Positions 28,700 to 37,173 of a stretch of 64,000 bases of DNA are shown piece after piece. A program made the position numbers and the translations under genes. The stretch is from Enterococcus alcedinis (GTDB taxonomy: Bacteria; Bacillota; Bacilli; Lactobacillales; Enterococcaceae): NCBI RefSeq assembly GCF_014635985.1, contig NZ_BMDT01000004.1, positions 124,001 through 188,000 on the forward strand, read 5' to 3'. Numbering within the stretch: position 1 is the first letter of the stretch; each line of letters begins with the position of its first letter. Under the pieces are notes generated by a model. It was not told the DNA's origin. It ran no database searches and saw nothing but the letters and a program-made list of their open reading frames with translations.

Positions 28700-28755
28700 G
28701 AGCACACCTACTTTCTTTTTTATCAGTGTAGCAAATTCAATTGAAAAACAAAAAC

Positions 28756-28798
28756 AAAAGGATTCATTCCTCCTACAATGAAAGAATGAATCCTTTTT
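28756..28798. terminator. Intrinsic terminator between GNAT and DUF1801 genes
   Basis: A perfect 14-bp stem (28756-28769 with 28784-28797) with A and T flanks abuts the stop codon of the GNAT gene. Confidence 0.85.
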
Positions 28799-29319
28799 TA
28801 ATCTTCTCGTAATCGGCTATAAAGTGCGATGTCAACGAGTCCTCGGTTATTGCGACCCGCTTGACGTAAAATCCCATCAAGGCTCATCCCATTTTTGAGC
28901 ATGACTTTACCAGAAGCGGGATTTTCAATGTCATGGCTGGCTTCAATTCGATTCACTTCGGTATGAGTGAACAAATAATTGATAACGGCATCTAATGCCT
29001 CGGTCATATAACCAGCGCCCCAATACGCTTCGCCAATTACGTAGCCAAGGACTTTTGTTTGAAGTTCTGGTTTATTGTCAACGACATTAATCGTGCCAAT
29101 TAGTTCGTTAGTCGCTTGAATAACGATTCCCCAATCTTCATCGGCTGTTTCTTCGAGAAGTGCGAGCCGCGCTTTTGTTTGTTCGACTGTCGTGTGCGGT
29201 GGCCAAGTTAAATATTTTGTGACCGTTTCTGAATTGGCCCAGTGATTGAACATTTGAGGGGCATCACTAATCGTTAAAGGGCGTAAAATGAGTCGTTTGG
29301 TTTGAATAATGGTTGTCAT
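28798..29319 (-). CDS. GNAT acetyltransferase, RimJ/RimL type
   Basis: 173 residues with TKRLILRPLTISDAPQMF at the start and the acetyl-CoA loop region VIGEAYWGAGYMTEALDAVI, both typical of the RimJ/RimL branch. Such enzymes acetylate ribosomal proteins, other proteins or small amines; the substrate cannot be read from the sequence. GGAGG lies upstream of the ATG. It sits 16 bases downstream of the ABC exporter gene on the same strand and may be co-transcribed with it. Confidence 0.85.
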   Translation of the reverse strand: MTTIIQTKRLILRPLTISDAPQMFNHWANSETVTKYLTWPPHTTVEQTKARLALLEETADEDWGIVIQATNELIGTINVVDNKPELQTKVLGYVIGEAYWGAGYMTEALDAVINYLFTHTEVNRIEASHDIENPASGKVMLKNGMSLDGILRQAGRNNRGLVDIALYSRLRED

Positions 29320-29334
29320 TGAAGATTCCTCCTT

Positions 29335-31086
29335 TTAAAATTGTGCGGATTTGGCTTGTAGGCGATACATTTCAGCATATTGTCCGTTTTCTGTGAGTAA
29401 TGCTACATGTGAGCCTTTTTCTTTGATTTCACCTTGTTCCAAAAGTAAGATTTGATCGGCTTGTTGAATAGTGGATAGTCGATGGGCGATAATAAAAGTC
29501 GTCCGTCCTTCTTTAACCACATTCATTGCATGTTGAATAATACTTTCTGTTTCGGTATCGATATGGGAAGTCGCTTCATCTAAAATCAATATTTTCGGAT
29601 TTTTAGCAAGTGTCCGTGCAAAAGCAATTAATTGACGTTCGCCAGAAGAAAGGGACTGTCCTTTTTCGATGACTTCTTCATAAATACCTTTTGGTAGTTT
29701 AGCGAGTAAGGGCTCTGCGCCGACTTTTTTCAAGGCGTCAATCACTTCTTCATCTGTAATACTCTCATCTTGCATGGTGACATTGCTTTTAATCGTACCG
29801 CTAAAGAGATAGGGTTCTTGTAAGACAATGCCCATTTCAGCACGAACACTTTCGCGATTACATGCTTCGATCGCTTGTCCGTCAATTAAGATTTGCCCTT
29901 TTTGCGGGTCATAAAAACGGAAAAGGAGATTAATCAGCGAACTTTTTCCAGAACCTGTATGGCCAACTAAACCAATCGTTTCACCAGGGTTTACTTGAAA
30001 GTCGATATCTTTTAAAACGGGTTCCTTTTCTTTATAGCCAAAGGTGACATGGTCAAAAATAATGGCACCATTTTCTAACGTTAGCGGTAAAGAAGTATCT
30101 GATTCAGCGGTTTCGTCAAGCATTTCAAAGACACGTTCACCAGAAGCAAGTGCTTGTTGCAAGGTCGGCATAATGCGAACGAGTGTTAAAATCGGATCAA
30201 ATAAACTGGAAATATAATTGATTAAGATAAAGATTGTCCCCATAGAGTAGCCCAAAATACCATTGGTAAATTGTGTACCTAAGTAAAGGAGTAAACAAAA
30301 CATCACAAGGTTTTTAATAAAAGTCGAAAAATCCCACGAGAAAATCCCATCAAGACGAATCGAGCGCACGCGGTTGTCTAACCAAGCTTGATTTTTTTCT
30401 TCGAATTCTTTGGTCATGGTGTCTTGTTGATGGAAAATCTGAACAATTGAAACGCCTTGAATGATTTCAGCAGTCAGGCTGTTTAAATCACTGACGATTT
30501 CTCGCCAATGTTTATTTAATGGCGTTGCTGCACGAATGTAGAGCCATTGCCAGATCGCGAAAAATGGTAAGAGGACTAAAAGAGCAATCCCTACCGTTGG
30601 ACTAATGAGAAAAAGAGCGATGTAAATACCGATCACCATGAGTAAATTAATGACGACTTGATTACTGAAATTTTGATAAAAATTATTACGTAACACTTCG
30701 GTATCATTGACGATGCGAGCGGATATTTTTCCAGCAGGTTTATCATCAAAGTAGGAGACAGGTAACTGTTGCATTTTTTCATGTGCATCATCACGAATCC
30801 GTTTGCTGACGCGGTTGGATGCGAATGCGAAAAGTAAAAAACTCGCATAACCAGTCAGGGCACTAATGACCGTGATGAGCATGAAGAACGCAAATCGCTG
30901 AATTAAAAAATCAAAGGCAATCGTTTGATTTGCGGCGATTCGTTCAGAAACGATATCGATGATTTGTTTGCCAATCATCGGTGAATAAATCGTTGTTCCA
31001 GCTGAGACTATTGATAGTAGTAGACCAAGACCATAAAAAAGTGGTTCAGTCGCTAAGTAGCTTAATAGACGTTTAAATGTTTTCAT
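29335..31086 (-). CDS. Heterodimeric ABC exporter, catalytic-site half (EfrB/LmrD/BmrD-like)
   Basis: 583 residues from the ATG at 31086 with TTGGAGG upstream. It has an ABC_membrane domain with six helices and a nucleotide-binding domain with VGHTGSGKSSLIN, LSSGERQ and LILDEATSHID, retaining the catalytic Glu. It overlaps the upstream partner gene by 14 bases. Pairing of one complete and one degenerate ATPase site is the hallmark of heterodimeric multidrug exporters such as EfrAB, LmrCD and BmrCD. Drug substrates are inferred from the family. Confidence 0.9.
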   Translation of the reverse strand: MKTFKRLLSYLATEPLFYGLGLLLSIVSAGTTIYSPMIGKQIIDIVSERIAANQTIAFDFLIQRFAFFMLITVISALTGYASFLLFAFASNRVSKRIRDDAHEKMQQLPVSYFDDKPAGKISARIVNDTEVLRNNFYQNFSNQVVINLLMVIGIYIALFLISPTVGIALLVLLPFFAIWQWLYIRAATPLNKHWREIVSDLNSLTAEIIQGVSIVQIFHQQDTMTKEFEEKNQAWLDNRVRSIRLDGIFSWDFSTFIKNLVMFCLLLYLGTQFTNGILGYSMGTIFILINYISSLFDPILTLVRIMPTLQQALASGERVFEMLDETAESDTSLPLTLENGAIIFDHVTFGYKEKEPVLKDIDFQVNPGETIGLVGHTGSGKSSLINLLFRFYDPQKGQILIDGQAIEACNRESVRAEMGIVLQEPYLFSGTIKSNVTMQDESITDEEVIDALKKVGAEPLLAKLPKGIYEEVIEKGQSLSSGERQLIAFARTLAKNPKILILDEATSHIDTETESIIQHAMNVVKEGRTTFIIAHRLSTIQQADQILLLEQGEIKEKGSHVALLTENGQYAEMYRLQAKSAQF

Positions 31087-32815
31087 GTTGATTTTCCTCC
31101 AATTGCTGTTTGAGGTGCTGTTCGTAATACCAGCCTTTTTGAGCGAGTAATGCTTCAGGCGTTCCATACTCAGCAATTTTTCCTTGATCCATCACGATGA
31201 CTTTGTGAGCTTTCGCCACAGCAGATAAGCGATGGGTAATAATAATAGTTGTTTGTCCTTGACGGATATCTTGAATATTTTGAATAATCACTTGCTCGGT
31301 TTTAGCATCAACTGCTGAGAGTGAATCATCTAATATTAATAGTTCTGGTTCACGAATTAATCCACGAGCGATGGCAATTCGTTGCTTTTGTCCACCTGAA
31401 ATCGACACACCCTTTTCACCAATTAAGGTGTCCAATCCTCGGGTCATTCGATTTAAATCTTTAGTGAAGTCAGCAAAGGCAACAACATCGTGAATTTCTT
31501 GTTCGGTTGCTTGTGTTTTTCCGAAACGGATATTGTAAGCGACATTTTTGGAAAATAAAATATGTTCTTGTGGGACGTAACCAATGAGCTTTTCCAAATC
31601 AGCAATGTGGTATTGTTGAATCGGTTGGTCATTAATTGCTAAACCACCAGTCGGATTGACTGGATATTGACGCAATAGTTGACGAATTAAAGTCGTTTTC
31701 CCACTTCCAGTTGGACCGACAATTCCTAATGTTTCACCTTGTTTGATCTCTAAGTTGATTTTTTCAATTGTTGGCGTGTCACTCGTTGGATATTGGAAAG
31801 AGTAATCCTGAAAAGAAATCGATTCAATACCTGTTAGAGGCTGATTACCTGAAGTTTCGACTAAATCATCGGCTTCAAGAATTTCTTCGACTTTTCTAAA
31901 AGAAACGTTTCCTTGCTGATAGACTAAAACAATATCCGATAGTCCCCAGATGGAGCCACTTAGCATGCCTAAATAAATTTGAAAAGAAATCAACTCACCC
32001 ACGGTCATTTGTCCTTGTCCAATTAGGTAGGCACTATAAACTAAACCTAAAGCCATACTTAATCCAGTGAATAATTTCGCAATTGGGCCAACAGCACCGT
32101 TATATAAGACGAGTTGATTGGCTTTTTCTAGTACTTGACTGGTTCGTTTCTTAAATTGTTGTTGTTCAAGTTCCTTTTTACCGTAAGCACGCATCACACG
32201 TACGCCATCAACGACTTCTAATACTTCATTGCTCAACGTTGCAACCGCGTCACGGTTTGCTTCGTATAAGACGTCGACTTTCTTCCATAGTTTAAATACA
32301 AACCAAGCAAAGAAAAGCAAAGGCAGGACGCTAAGTAAAGTGACTTTCCACGAAATAGTTAAAATCATGATGATTAAAATACTGAGCGCCCAAGTAATAT
32401 TTGACACGATTAGCATGAAACCATAGCCGATGGTATCGCCAAGAAATTCGATGTCACTCGTCATACGCGTCATTAAATCACCTGAACGAAAACGTTCGTA
32501 AAAGGGTGTGCGAAGTTGTAATAGTCGACGATACAATTGACTTCGCAGACTATTTTGATAGCGATAGGATTGGCTAAAAAGTAAGACGACCCAGGTAATG
32601 TCAACTAAGTAAATCAGCACAATCGCAGCTAAAAAGATTCCTAGGTAGAAAAATAAATTTTCATTCGTTAAGTTTTGATTAACCATGGAATCAATAAATT
32701 GTTGAATCAGATAATTGGGTACAACGGCTAAAGCAGAAGAGAGCAAGGCAAAAAGAGTCGTAATACCGTAAATATAAGGATGTTTTTTAATATAAGACCA
32801 AAAAATGGATAACAT
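31073..32815 (-). CDS. Heterodimeric ABC exporter, degenerate-site half (EfrA/LmrC/BmrC-like)
   Basis: 580 residues: six-helix membrane domain, Walker A VGPTGSGKTTLIR, signature ISGGQKQR and Walker B LLILDDSLSAVD, where Asp replaces the catalytic Glu. This is the expected non-catalytic partner of the next gene. The gene is preceded by a 28-codon ORF and an intrinsic terminator (32875-32914), suggesting that expression is controlled by ribosome-mediated attenuation as for bmrCD. Confidence 0.9.
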   Translation of the reverse strand: MLSIFWSYIKKHPYIYGITTLFALLSSALAVVPNYLIQQFIDSMVNQNLTNENLFFYLGIFLAAIVLIYLVDITWVVLLFSQSYRYQNSLRSQLYRRLLQLRTPFYERFRSGDLMTRMTSDIEFLGDTIGYGFMLIVSNITWALSILIIMILTISWKVTLLSVLPLLFFAWFVFKLWKKVDVLYEANRDAVATLSNEVLEVVDGVRVMRAYGKKELEQQQFKKRTSQVLEKANQLVLYNGAVGPIAKLFTGLSMALGLVYSAYLIGQGQMTVGELISFQIYLGMLSGSIWGLSDIVLVYQQGNVSFRKVEEILEADDLVETSGNQPLTGIESISFQDYSFQYPTSDTPTIEKINLEIKQGETLGIVGPTGSGKTTLIRQLLRQYPVNPTGGLAINDQPIQQYHIADLEKLIGYVPQEHILFSKNVAYNIRFGKTQATEQEIHDVVAFADFTKDLNRMTRGLDTLIGEKGVSISGGQKQRIAIARGLIREPELLILDDSLSAVDAKTEQVIIQNIQDIRQGQTTIIITHRLSAVAKAHKVIVMDQGKIAEYGTPEALLAQKGWYYEQHLKQQLEENQHENI

Positions 32816-32874
32816 GAAACTGACCTCGTTTTCTATAATTTCAATTCATAAAGTGGAAAAAAGTACACAAAAAA

Positions 32875-32914
32875 GCCTAGTATTGTCCATCAGTCTGACT
32901 GAACAATACTAGGC
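32875..32914 (-). terminator. Conditional terminator (attenuator) before the ABC exporter
   Basis: A perfect 12-bp stem (32875-32886 with 32903-32914) is followed on the minus strand by a T-run and lies between the leader ORF and the exporter genes. The leader segment ACAAATAGG (minus strand, 32971-32979) could pair with the first arm with two single-base bulges, giving a rival antiterminator. Confidence 0.75.
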
Positions 32915-32952
32915 AAAAAATTATACATAAAAAGATGACGTCAAAAAAGACG

Positions 32953-33039
32953 CTAACTTGCTACGTTGTACCTATTTGTAAAGGAGTCTGATAATCGATT
33001 TAAAATGGATTGGTTGTGTTGTTTATTTAAACGTTTCAT
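32953..33039 (-). CDS. Leader peptide of the ABC exporter operon (BmrB-like)
   Basis: A 28-codon ORF starting MKRLNKQHNQSILNRL and ending RYNVAS, with a strong AAGGAAGGAG ribosome site. It is too short and basic to be a usual enzyme and is placed like BmrB, whose translation controls a downstream terminator in Bacillus. A small U-rich hairpin follows its stop and then the attenuator. No similarity to BmrB is claimed; the arrangement is the evidence. A candidate promoter (TTTACA-17-TACATT) lies upstream. Confidence 0.6.
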   Translation of the reverse strand: MKRLNKQHNQSILNRLSDSFTNRYNVAS

Positions 33040-33217
33040 CGTAAAAACTCCTTCCTTTAAAATTTGATAAGCTCAATGTACTATAGATAACGCTTGTTGT
33101 AAAGAGGAAAATGAAAATATTTTTAATGAAACTCAAATAAAATTGACACTGATGTTATTTTATCATATGACAATTATTGTTATTTGATGGTTTTTTTTAT
33201 GCATTCGAATCAAACTT

Positions 33218-33226
33218 TGATACAAT
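33218..33226 (+). promoter_or_regulatory. Extended -10 promoter of the aldo/keto reductase
   Basis: TGATACAAT forms an extended -10 element about 30 bases before the AKR start; no good -35 is seen. Confidence 0.45.
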
Positions 33227-33256
33227 ATATTTAATAGTAAAATGAGGAGGAAAAAG

Positions 33257-34243
33257 ATGAAATACGTAAAATTAGGGAATACTGGTCTAGATGTTTCACC
33301 ATTGTGTTTAGGAGCAATGGGGTTTGGTAATCCGCATAATTGGATTCACGATTGGATTTTAGAAGAAGAGGACAGTCGAAAAGTGATTAAGCAAGCACTT
33401 GATTTGGGGATTAATTTTTTCGATACGGCCAATATTTATTCGTATGGTGCGAGTGAAGAAGTTCTGGGTCGTGCGTTACGTGATTTTGGCAAGCGTGCAG
33501 AAATTGTCTTAGCGACGAAACTTTATATGCCGATGACAGAGGAAAAACGTCCCAACTCAGGCGGATTGTCACGCAAAGAAATTTTCTTTCAAGTTGAACA
33601 AAGTTTGAAACGATTAGGTACAGATTATATTGATTTATACATCATTCACCGTTGGGATTATCAGACGCCAATTGAAGAAACAATGGAGGCGTTACATGAC
33701 TTAGTCAAATCGGGTAAAGTTCGCTATATCGGTGCTTCAGCGATGTATACGTGGCAATTTGCGAAAGCGCAATTTGTGGCTGAAAAACATGGTTGGACAA
33801 AATTTGTTTCAATGCAAAATCATTTGAATTTACTGTATCGTGAAGAAGAACGTGAGATGTTACCGTTTTGCCAAGATCAAAAGATTGCGGTCACACCGTA
33901 CAGTCCACTTGCTGCAGGTCGTTTGACGCGTGATTGGGAAGGGACGACGAAACGTGCTCAAACCGATCGTACAGCCAAAATTAAGTACGACCAAACATTC
34001 GAACAAGACCGTATCATTGTTGAACGGGTTGCTCAAGTAGCGCAAGAGTTAGAAGTGACACGTGCCCAAGTTTCGTTAGCTTGGTTACTGCAAAAAGAAG
34101 TCGTAACCGCACCAATTATTGGTGCAACCAAAGAAAGTCATTTACTCGATGCTTTACCAGCACTCGATATCCAACTAACACCAGAACAAATCGTCTTTTT
34201 AGAAGAACCGTATGTGCCGCATAAAGTGGTTGGTGCAAGATAA
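33257..34243 (+). CDS. Aldo/keto reductase
   Basis: 328 residues from the ATG at 33257, eight bases after AGGAGG. The (beta/alpha)8 AKR tetrad is visible: D in FFDTANIYSYG with its Tyr, K in LATKLYMP, H in YIIHRWDY. The ending TAPIIGATKESHL is the NADPH-binding part. It reduces aldehydes or ketones with NADPH; the natural substrate is unknown. It is a single gene between the exporter and the CBASS operon. Confidence 0.9.
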   Translation: MKYVKLGNTGLDVSPLCLGAMGFGNPHNWIHDWILEEEDSRKVIKQALDLGINFFDTANIYSYGASEEVLGRALRDFGKRAEIVLATKLYMPMTEEKRPNSGGLSRKEIFFQVEQSLKRLGTDYIDLYIIHRWDYQTPIEETMEALHDLVKSGKVRYIGASAMYTWQFAKAQFVAEKHGWTKFVSMQNHLNLLYREEEREMLPFCQDQKIAVTPYSPLAAGRLTRDWEGTTKRAQTDRTAKIKYDQTFEQDRIIVERVAQVAQELEVTRAQVSLAWLLQKEVVTAPIIGATKESHLLDALPALDIQLTPEQIVFLEEPYVPHKVVGAR

Positions 34244-34276
34244 AAATACGAGAGTTTCAAAAGAAAATAAAGAAAT

Positions 34277-34320
34277 AAAAAAGATACAAAATTCTAAGAG
34301 TAGAATTTTGTATCTTTTTT
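34277..34320. terminator. Bidirectional terminator between AKR and CBASS
   Basis: A long A/T-flanked stem (34277-34295 with 34302-34320) serves the AKR on the plus strand and the CBASS operon on the minus strand. Confidence 0.85.
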
Positions 34321-34338
34321 ATTTTAAATATCAGTCCA

Positions 34339-35157
34339 TTATGGGAATAAATAACTAGCTAATTTTGTTATTTTATTTTTCCTTATGTAATATATCCAGT
34401 TAGGAGTTACCCCTGAAATTTGACGTTTCATAAAAATAATATTTTGGATTTCTTTAAAATCATCATTGGTTTTAGCCAAATCTAATCGAATGTTTATTTC
34501 TTTATTCAGCCTATTTACTCGTAAAGATTTTAATAATGTAGTGACAACCTTTTTGGAGAGGTTGGATAGTACTAAAAATATGGTTTTAAGATATATTGTT
34601 AGTGTTGTGTTTCGAAAATATATAAGTGTAAAAACTGTAAGTATAACTAAAATGATTAATAGTGTTTGATTTATACTGTTATCGTAATAAACACTTTCTC
34701 TAATAGATTTCTGAATAGCTTCATTTTGATTATCTTCATCGTCTACAAATTCATACCAGTCTTTAACTCCTCTAAAATTGTCGTTTCCTGTATGACTCAT
34801 TTGCTTGTCAAACATACTTTTGTTTTTAGATTTAAGAATGTTAATTTTCTGAATAGTCTCATTCGAAAAATTTTCTTTCCATCCAAATACATATTCATCA
34901 AATATTTGTTTAAACTGAGAGGCACTAGAAGTATATGTAGAAATATAAGTGTCTAACAATAGGGTTATAAAGAACCATAAAATTAATGCGTAGTCTATCC
35001 AAATATTATTTATCCATATAAATTTAAGAATAATAGTCGTCAGGATACCAAACCAATATATATTATCTAATAAGTCTGCCCTGTCATAGTAATAACGAGC
35101 TGATGTTTGGCATTCTAGAGCTATATCTATGTTTTGTCTGGAATTTACTGTATTCAT
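34339..35157 (-). CDS. S-4TM membrane effector of CBASS
   Basis: 272 residues with four predicted membrane helices in two pairs (about 33-50, 53-72, 165-185, 188-206) separated by a soluble loop holding the GVKDWYEF motif, plus the N-terminal RQN signature of the S-4TM family of putative pore-forming effectors. Family knowledge: such effectors sit in CD-NTase operons and are thought to damage the membrane when they sense the cyclic nucleotide, killing the infected cell. Its start overlaps the E2 gene stop (ATGA). Base composition is more AT-rich than in the neighbours, suggesting transfer. Confidence 0.8.
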   Translation of the reverse strand: MNTVNSRQNIDIALECQTSARYYYDRADLLDNIYWFGILTTIILKFIWINNIWIDYALILWFFITLLLDTYISTYTSSASQFKQIFDEYVFGWKENFSNETIQKINILKSKNKSMFDKQMSHTGNDNFRGVKDWYEFVDDEDNQNEAIQKSIRESVYYDNSINQTLLIILVILTVFTLIYFRNTTLTIYLKTIFLVLSNLSKKVVTTLLKSLRVNRLNKEINIRLDLAKTNDDFKEIQNIIFMKRQISGVTPNWIYYIRKNKITKLASYLFP

Positions 35158-35816
35158 AAAATATTCCTACCTTTTAATATATCTAAATCACGATTAGCCT
35201 GTTTGCTAAGTAGTTGCGATTTAGATATTTTTTGTAATTCATGATAATGACAATATTTTGTTTTTTTATTCGATCCACAGGGACACATAAGATTTCTGTG
35301 TTTATTCTTTATTGGTAGTGTAGAGAGCAACCTAATTACTGCTGCTGAGTCAGTAGTAGTAAATAGATAGGTATACCCCTCTAAAATACCTTTTTCCCCA
35401 TGGCTACGTTCAATTACAGGCATAATATGATATTTTTTATAGTAATAGTAAATTGTAAGGTATTCGATAATTAATTTGCAATATGTACCTATAGAATAGT
35501 TTGGTAATAACCGATATCGAATTTCCATTTCAGTACCTAAACAAAAAGATCCGACTTTATCAGGATTGATATGATGGTAAGAAACAATCTTTTTTTCACC
35601 AACTTCATAACAAGTAGGTAAGGTGTGTGGGTAAGAAAAAGGTATATTAATATTAATTTGACAGTCCAAAAAAAATTTAGCACTATCTATTTCACTAGTA
35701 CAGTAAATAGATATATTAACCGTGTAAAAAGTATAATTTTCTGTAATATGGTTAAGTTTTAATCCTGGCAAGTTATTTAGTTCTTTTATAATTGAAGCTT
35801 TAGTTAAAGGCATCAT
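35154..35816 (-). CDS. CBASS E2-like protein with C-terminal SEC-C zinc motif
   Basis: 220 residues. The first about 150 match bacterial E2-like folds: HINPDKVGSFCLG with the candidate thioester Cys C92, then ERSHGEKGILEGY. There is no E1 or JAB domain, as in the short E2-only CBASS type. The last part, CPCGSNKKTKYCH (178-190), is a SEC-C zinc motif. Known short-form E2 proteins form a thioester with, and attach, the CD-NTase C-terminus to raise its activity. It overlaps both neighbours by four bases, so the three proteins are made together. The SEC-C tail is the unusual part. Confidence 0.82.
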   Translation of the reverse strand: MMPLTKASIIKELNNLPGLKLNHITENYTFYTVNISIYCTSEIDSAKFFLDCQININIPFSYPHTLPTCYEVGEKKIVSYHHINPDKVGSFCLGTEMEIRYRLLPNYSIGTYCKLIIEYLTIYYYYKKYHIMPVIERSHGEKGILEGYTYLFTTTDSAAVIRLLSTLPIKNKHRNLMCPCGSNKKTKYCHYHELQKISKSQLLSKQANRDLDILKGRNIL

Positions 35817-36979
35817 ATTCTCCAGGGGCTTGCTTTAGACGTATTGACATTAAAATCAGATGGTTTGATTGAAGAGAAATTTAAGCTTAGAGAATCATAG
35901 AGAATTTCTGATTTTCTAACATCTTCAATAGTTGAAGATGTTTGATTATCAATCAATTCTTGAAGATCAGCGACCCAGTAAAAAAAATCTTGACTAGCCG
36001 ATGTATTTTCATTCCAAGAGCTTAGAATATTATCGAAACCATTGGCAGGATTTTTAAGTATCCAATAACCATCATTAAACTGTATAACATTTGAGATTAT
36101 AAATCCTTCATCTAAACTCTTTTGAATAGATACCCCTCTGTTAAATCTTTCAAGTTGTTGGAGTTCTTTTATTACTGACGTTAATAAAGAAAATTCATCT
36201 TCAGCATAAGATATTCTATTGGCTAACTTAGCGACAAGTGTAGTGATTACTATTGATGAGGGGCTTGACTGTGATTTTGATCTTGAAAAATAAACATCGC
36301 GCAATCTTTTTAAAATTTTGATTACATTTCTCATTAGGTTCGTTGCATTGTCCTCAGGCAGTTCTTCAATGGAAGATTCATAAATACTTTTTCTGAAATT
36401 TAAATACTTTCTTTCATATTTTTGAGTCTGTGTTTCAAACCAACTTTTATATCCGATTGGATTATTCGAGATCCATTGATTGTGATTGTCAGTTACATCA
36501 GGAATCGCAATTGAAGTGTTAACCAATTCTATATGTTCGGTTTCCTTTTTTATTTCTTCTAATTTATCATTAGATTCAGCAACAGAAGGAATGATATCTA
36601 TAGCAAATTCAATACCATCAATTTTAGCATAATCAACCGTAAAACATTTATCCCAACGAGTATAATTGTAATAACCTGCAGAATCGATAGCCTCTTCGAA
36701 AATATCCATCAAAGTCGAGGGGGGAATTGTTTTATCAAGATTTTGAACTTCACAAATAACATCGACATCGTAGGATTTATCTTTCCCATTTTCAAATGGT
36801 CTCACAGTGGTTTTTGTGGCAAATGAACCTTGGGAGTAAAAACTTATGTTTAATCCAGATTTTTTGATTATTGCATTACAAATATTAGTATACAATTCTT
36901 TGGCCCGTTCAATTTGAGTGTTTGTCAAGTCGATTTTTTCAAGAGCTTTACTTAGCTTTTCGTTTTGCTTGTATGTCAT
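35813..36979 (-). CDS. CD-NTase (cGAS/DncV-like nucleotidyltransferase) of CBASS
   Basis: 388 residues. The nucleotidyltransferase core shows GS at 51-52 (QGSFATKTTVRP), the metal-binding DVD at 71-73 and the third Asp D128 in FAIDIIPS. A helical C-terminal domain follows, ending in ASPWRI, the end that an E2 could modify. On phage infection such enzymes make cyclic di- or trinucleotides that switch on the effector. First gene of a three-gene operon with ATGA overlaps; ribosome site AGAGGT. Which nucleotide product is made cannot be read. Confidence 0.9.
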   Translation of the reverse strand: MTYKQNEKLSKALEKIDLTNTQIERAKELYTNICNAIIKKSGLNISFYSQGSFATKTTVRPFENGKDKSYDVDVICEVQNLDKTIPPSTLMDIFEEAIDSAGYYNYTRWDKCFTVDYAKIDGIEFAIDIIPSVAESNDKLEEIKKETEHIELVNTSIAIPDVTDNHNQWISNNPIGYKSWFETQTQKYERKYLNFRKSIYESSIEELPEDNATNLMRNVIKILKRLRDVYFSRSKSQSSPSSIVITTLVAKLANRISYAEDEFSLLTSVIKELQQLERFNRGVSIQKSLDEGFIISNVIQFNDGYWILKNPANGFDNILSSWNENTSASQDFFYWVADLQELIDNQTSSTIEDVRKSEILYDSLSLNFSSIKPSDFNVNTSKASPWRI

Positions 36980-37083
36980 TTTAATGTACCTCTTTTTAGT
37001 TTTTTTGAATTTATTTTACATAAGTGTGTATTGATTACATAAAAGTTCTATTGAAAAATAAATTGTTGTGCGAGGAGTGAATT

Positions 37084-37137
37084 ATGACTCAACTATTGGA
37101 AAGTAAAAGAAAGCAGTAGATTTATTCCTGCTTTCTT
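37084..37137. terminator. Hairpin after nrdF, with an overlapping 11-codon ORF
   Basis: A stem (37107-37116 with 37128-37137) gives a T-rich terminator for nrdF on the minus strand. On the plus strand a micro-ORF (37084-37119, MTQLLESKRKQ) follows a CGAGGAG site and runs into the hairpin; it could be a remnant or chance. Confidence 0.55.
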
Positions 37138-37173
37138 CATTAAGACGGTTATTAAATTAGATTATGTGTTGTT

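Noticed and set aside
32229..32426. Plus-strand ORF of 65 codons inside the ABC exporter gene
   Set aside because: Antisense shadow with no ribosome site, wholly inside a conserved gene.
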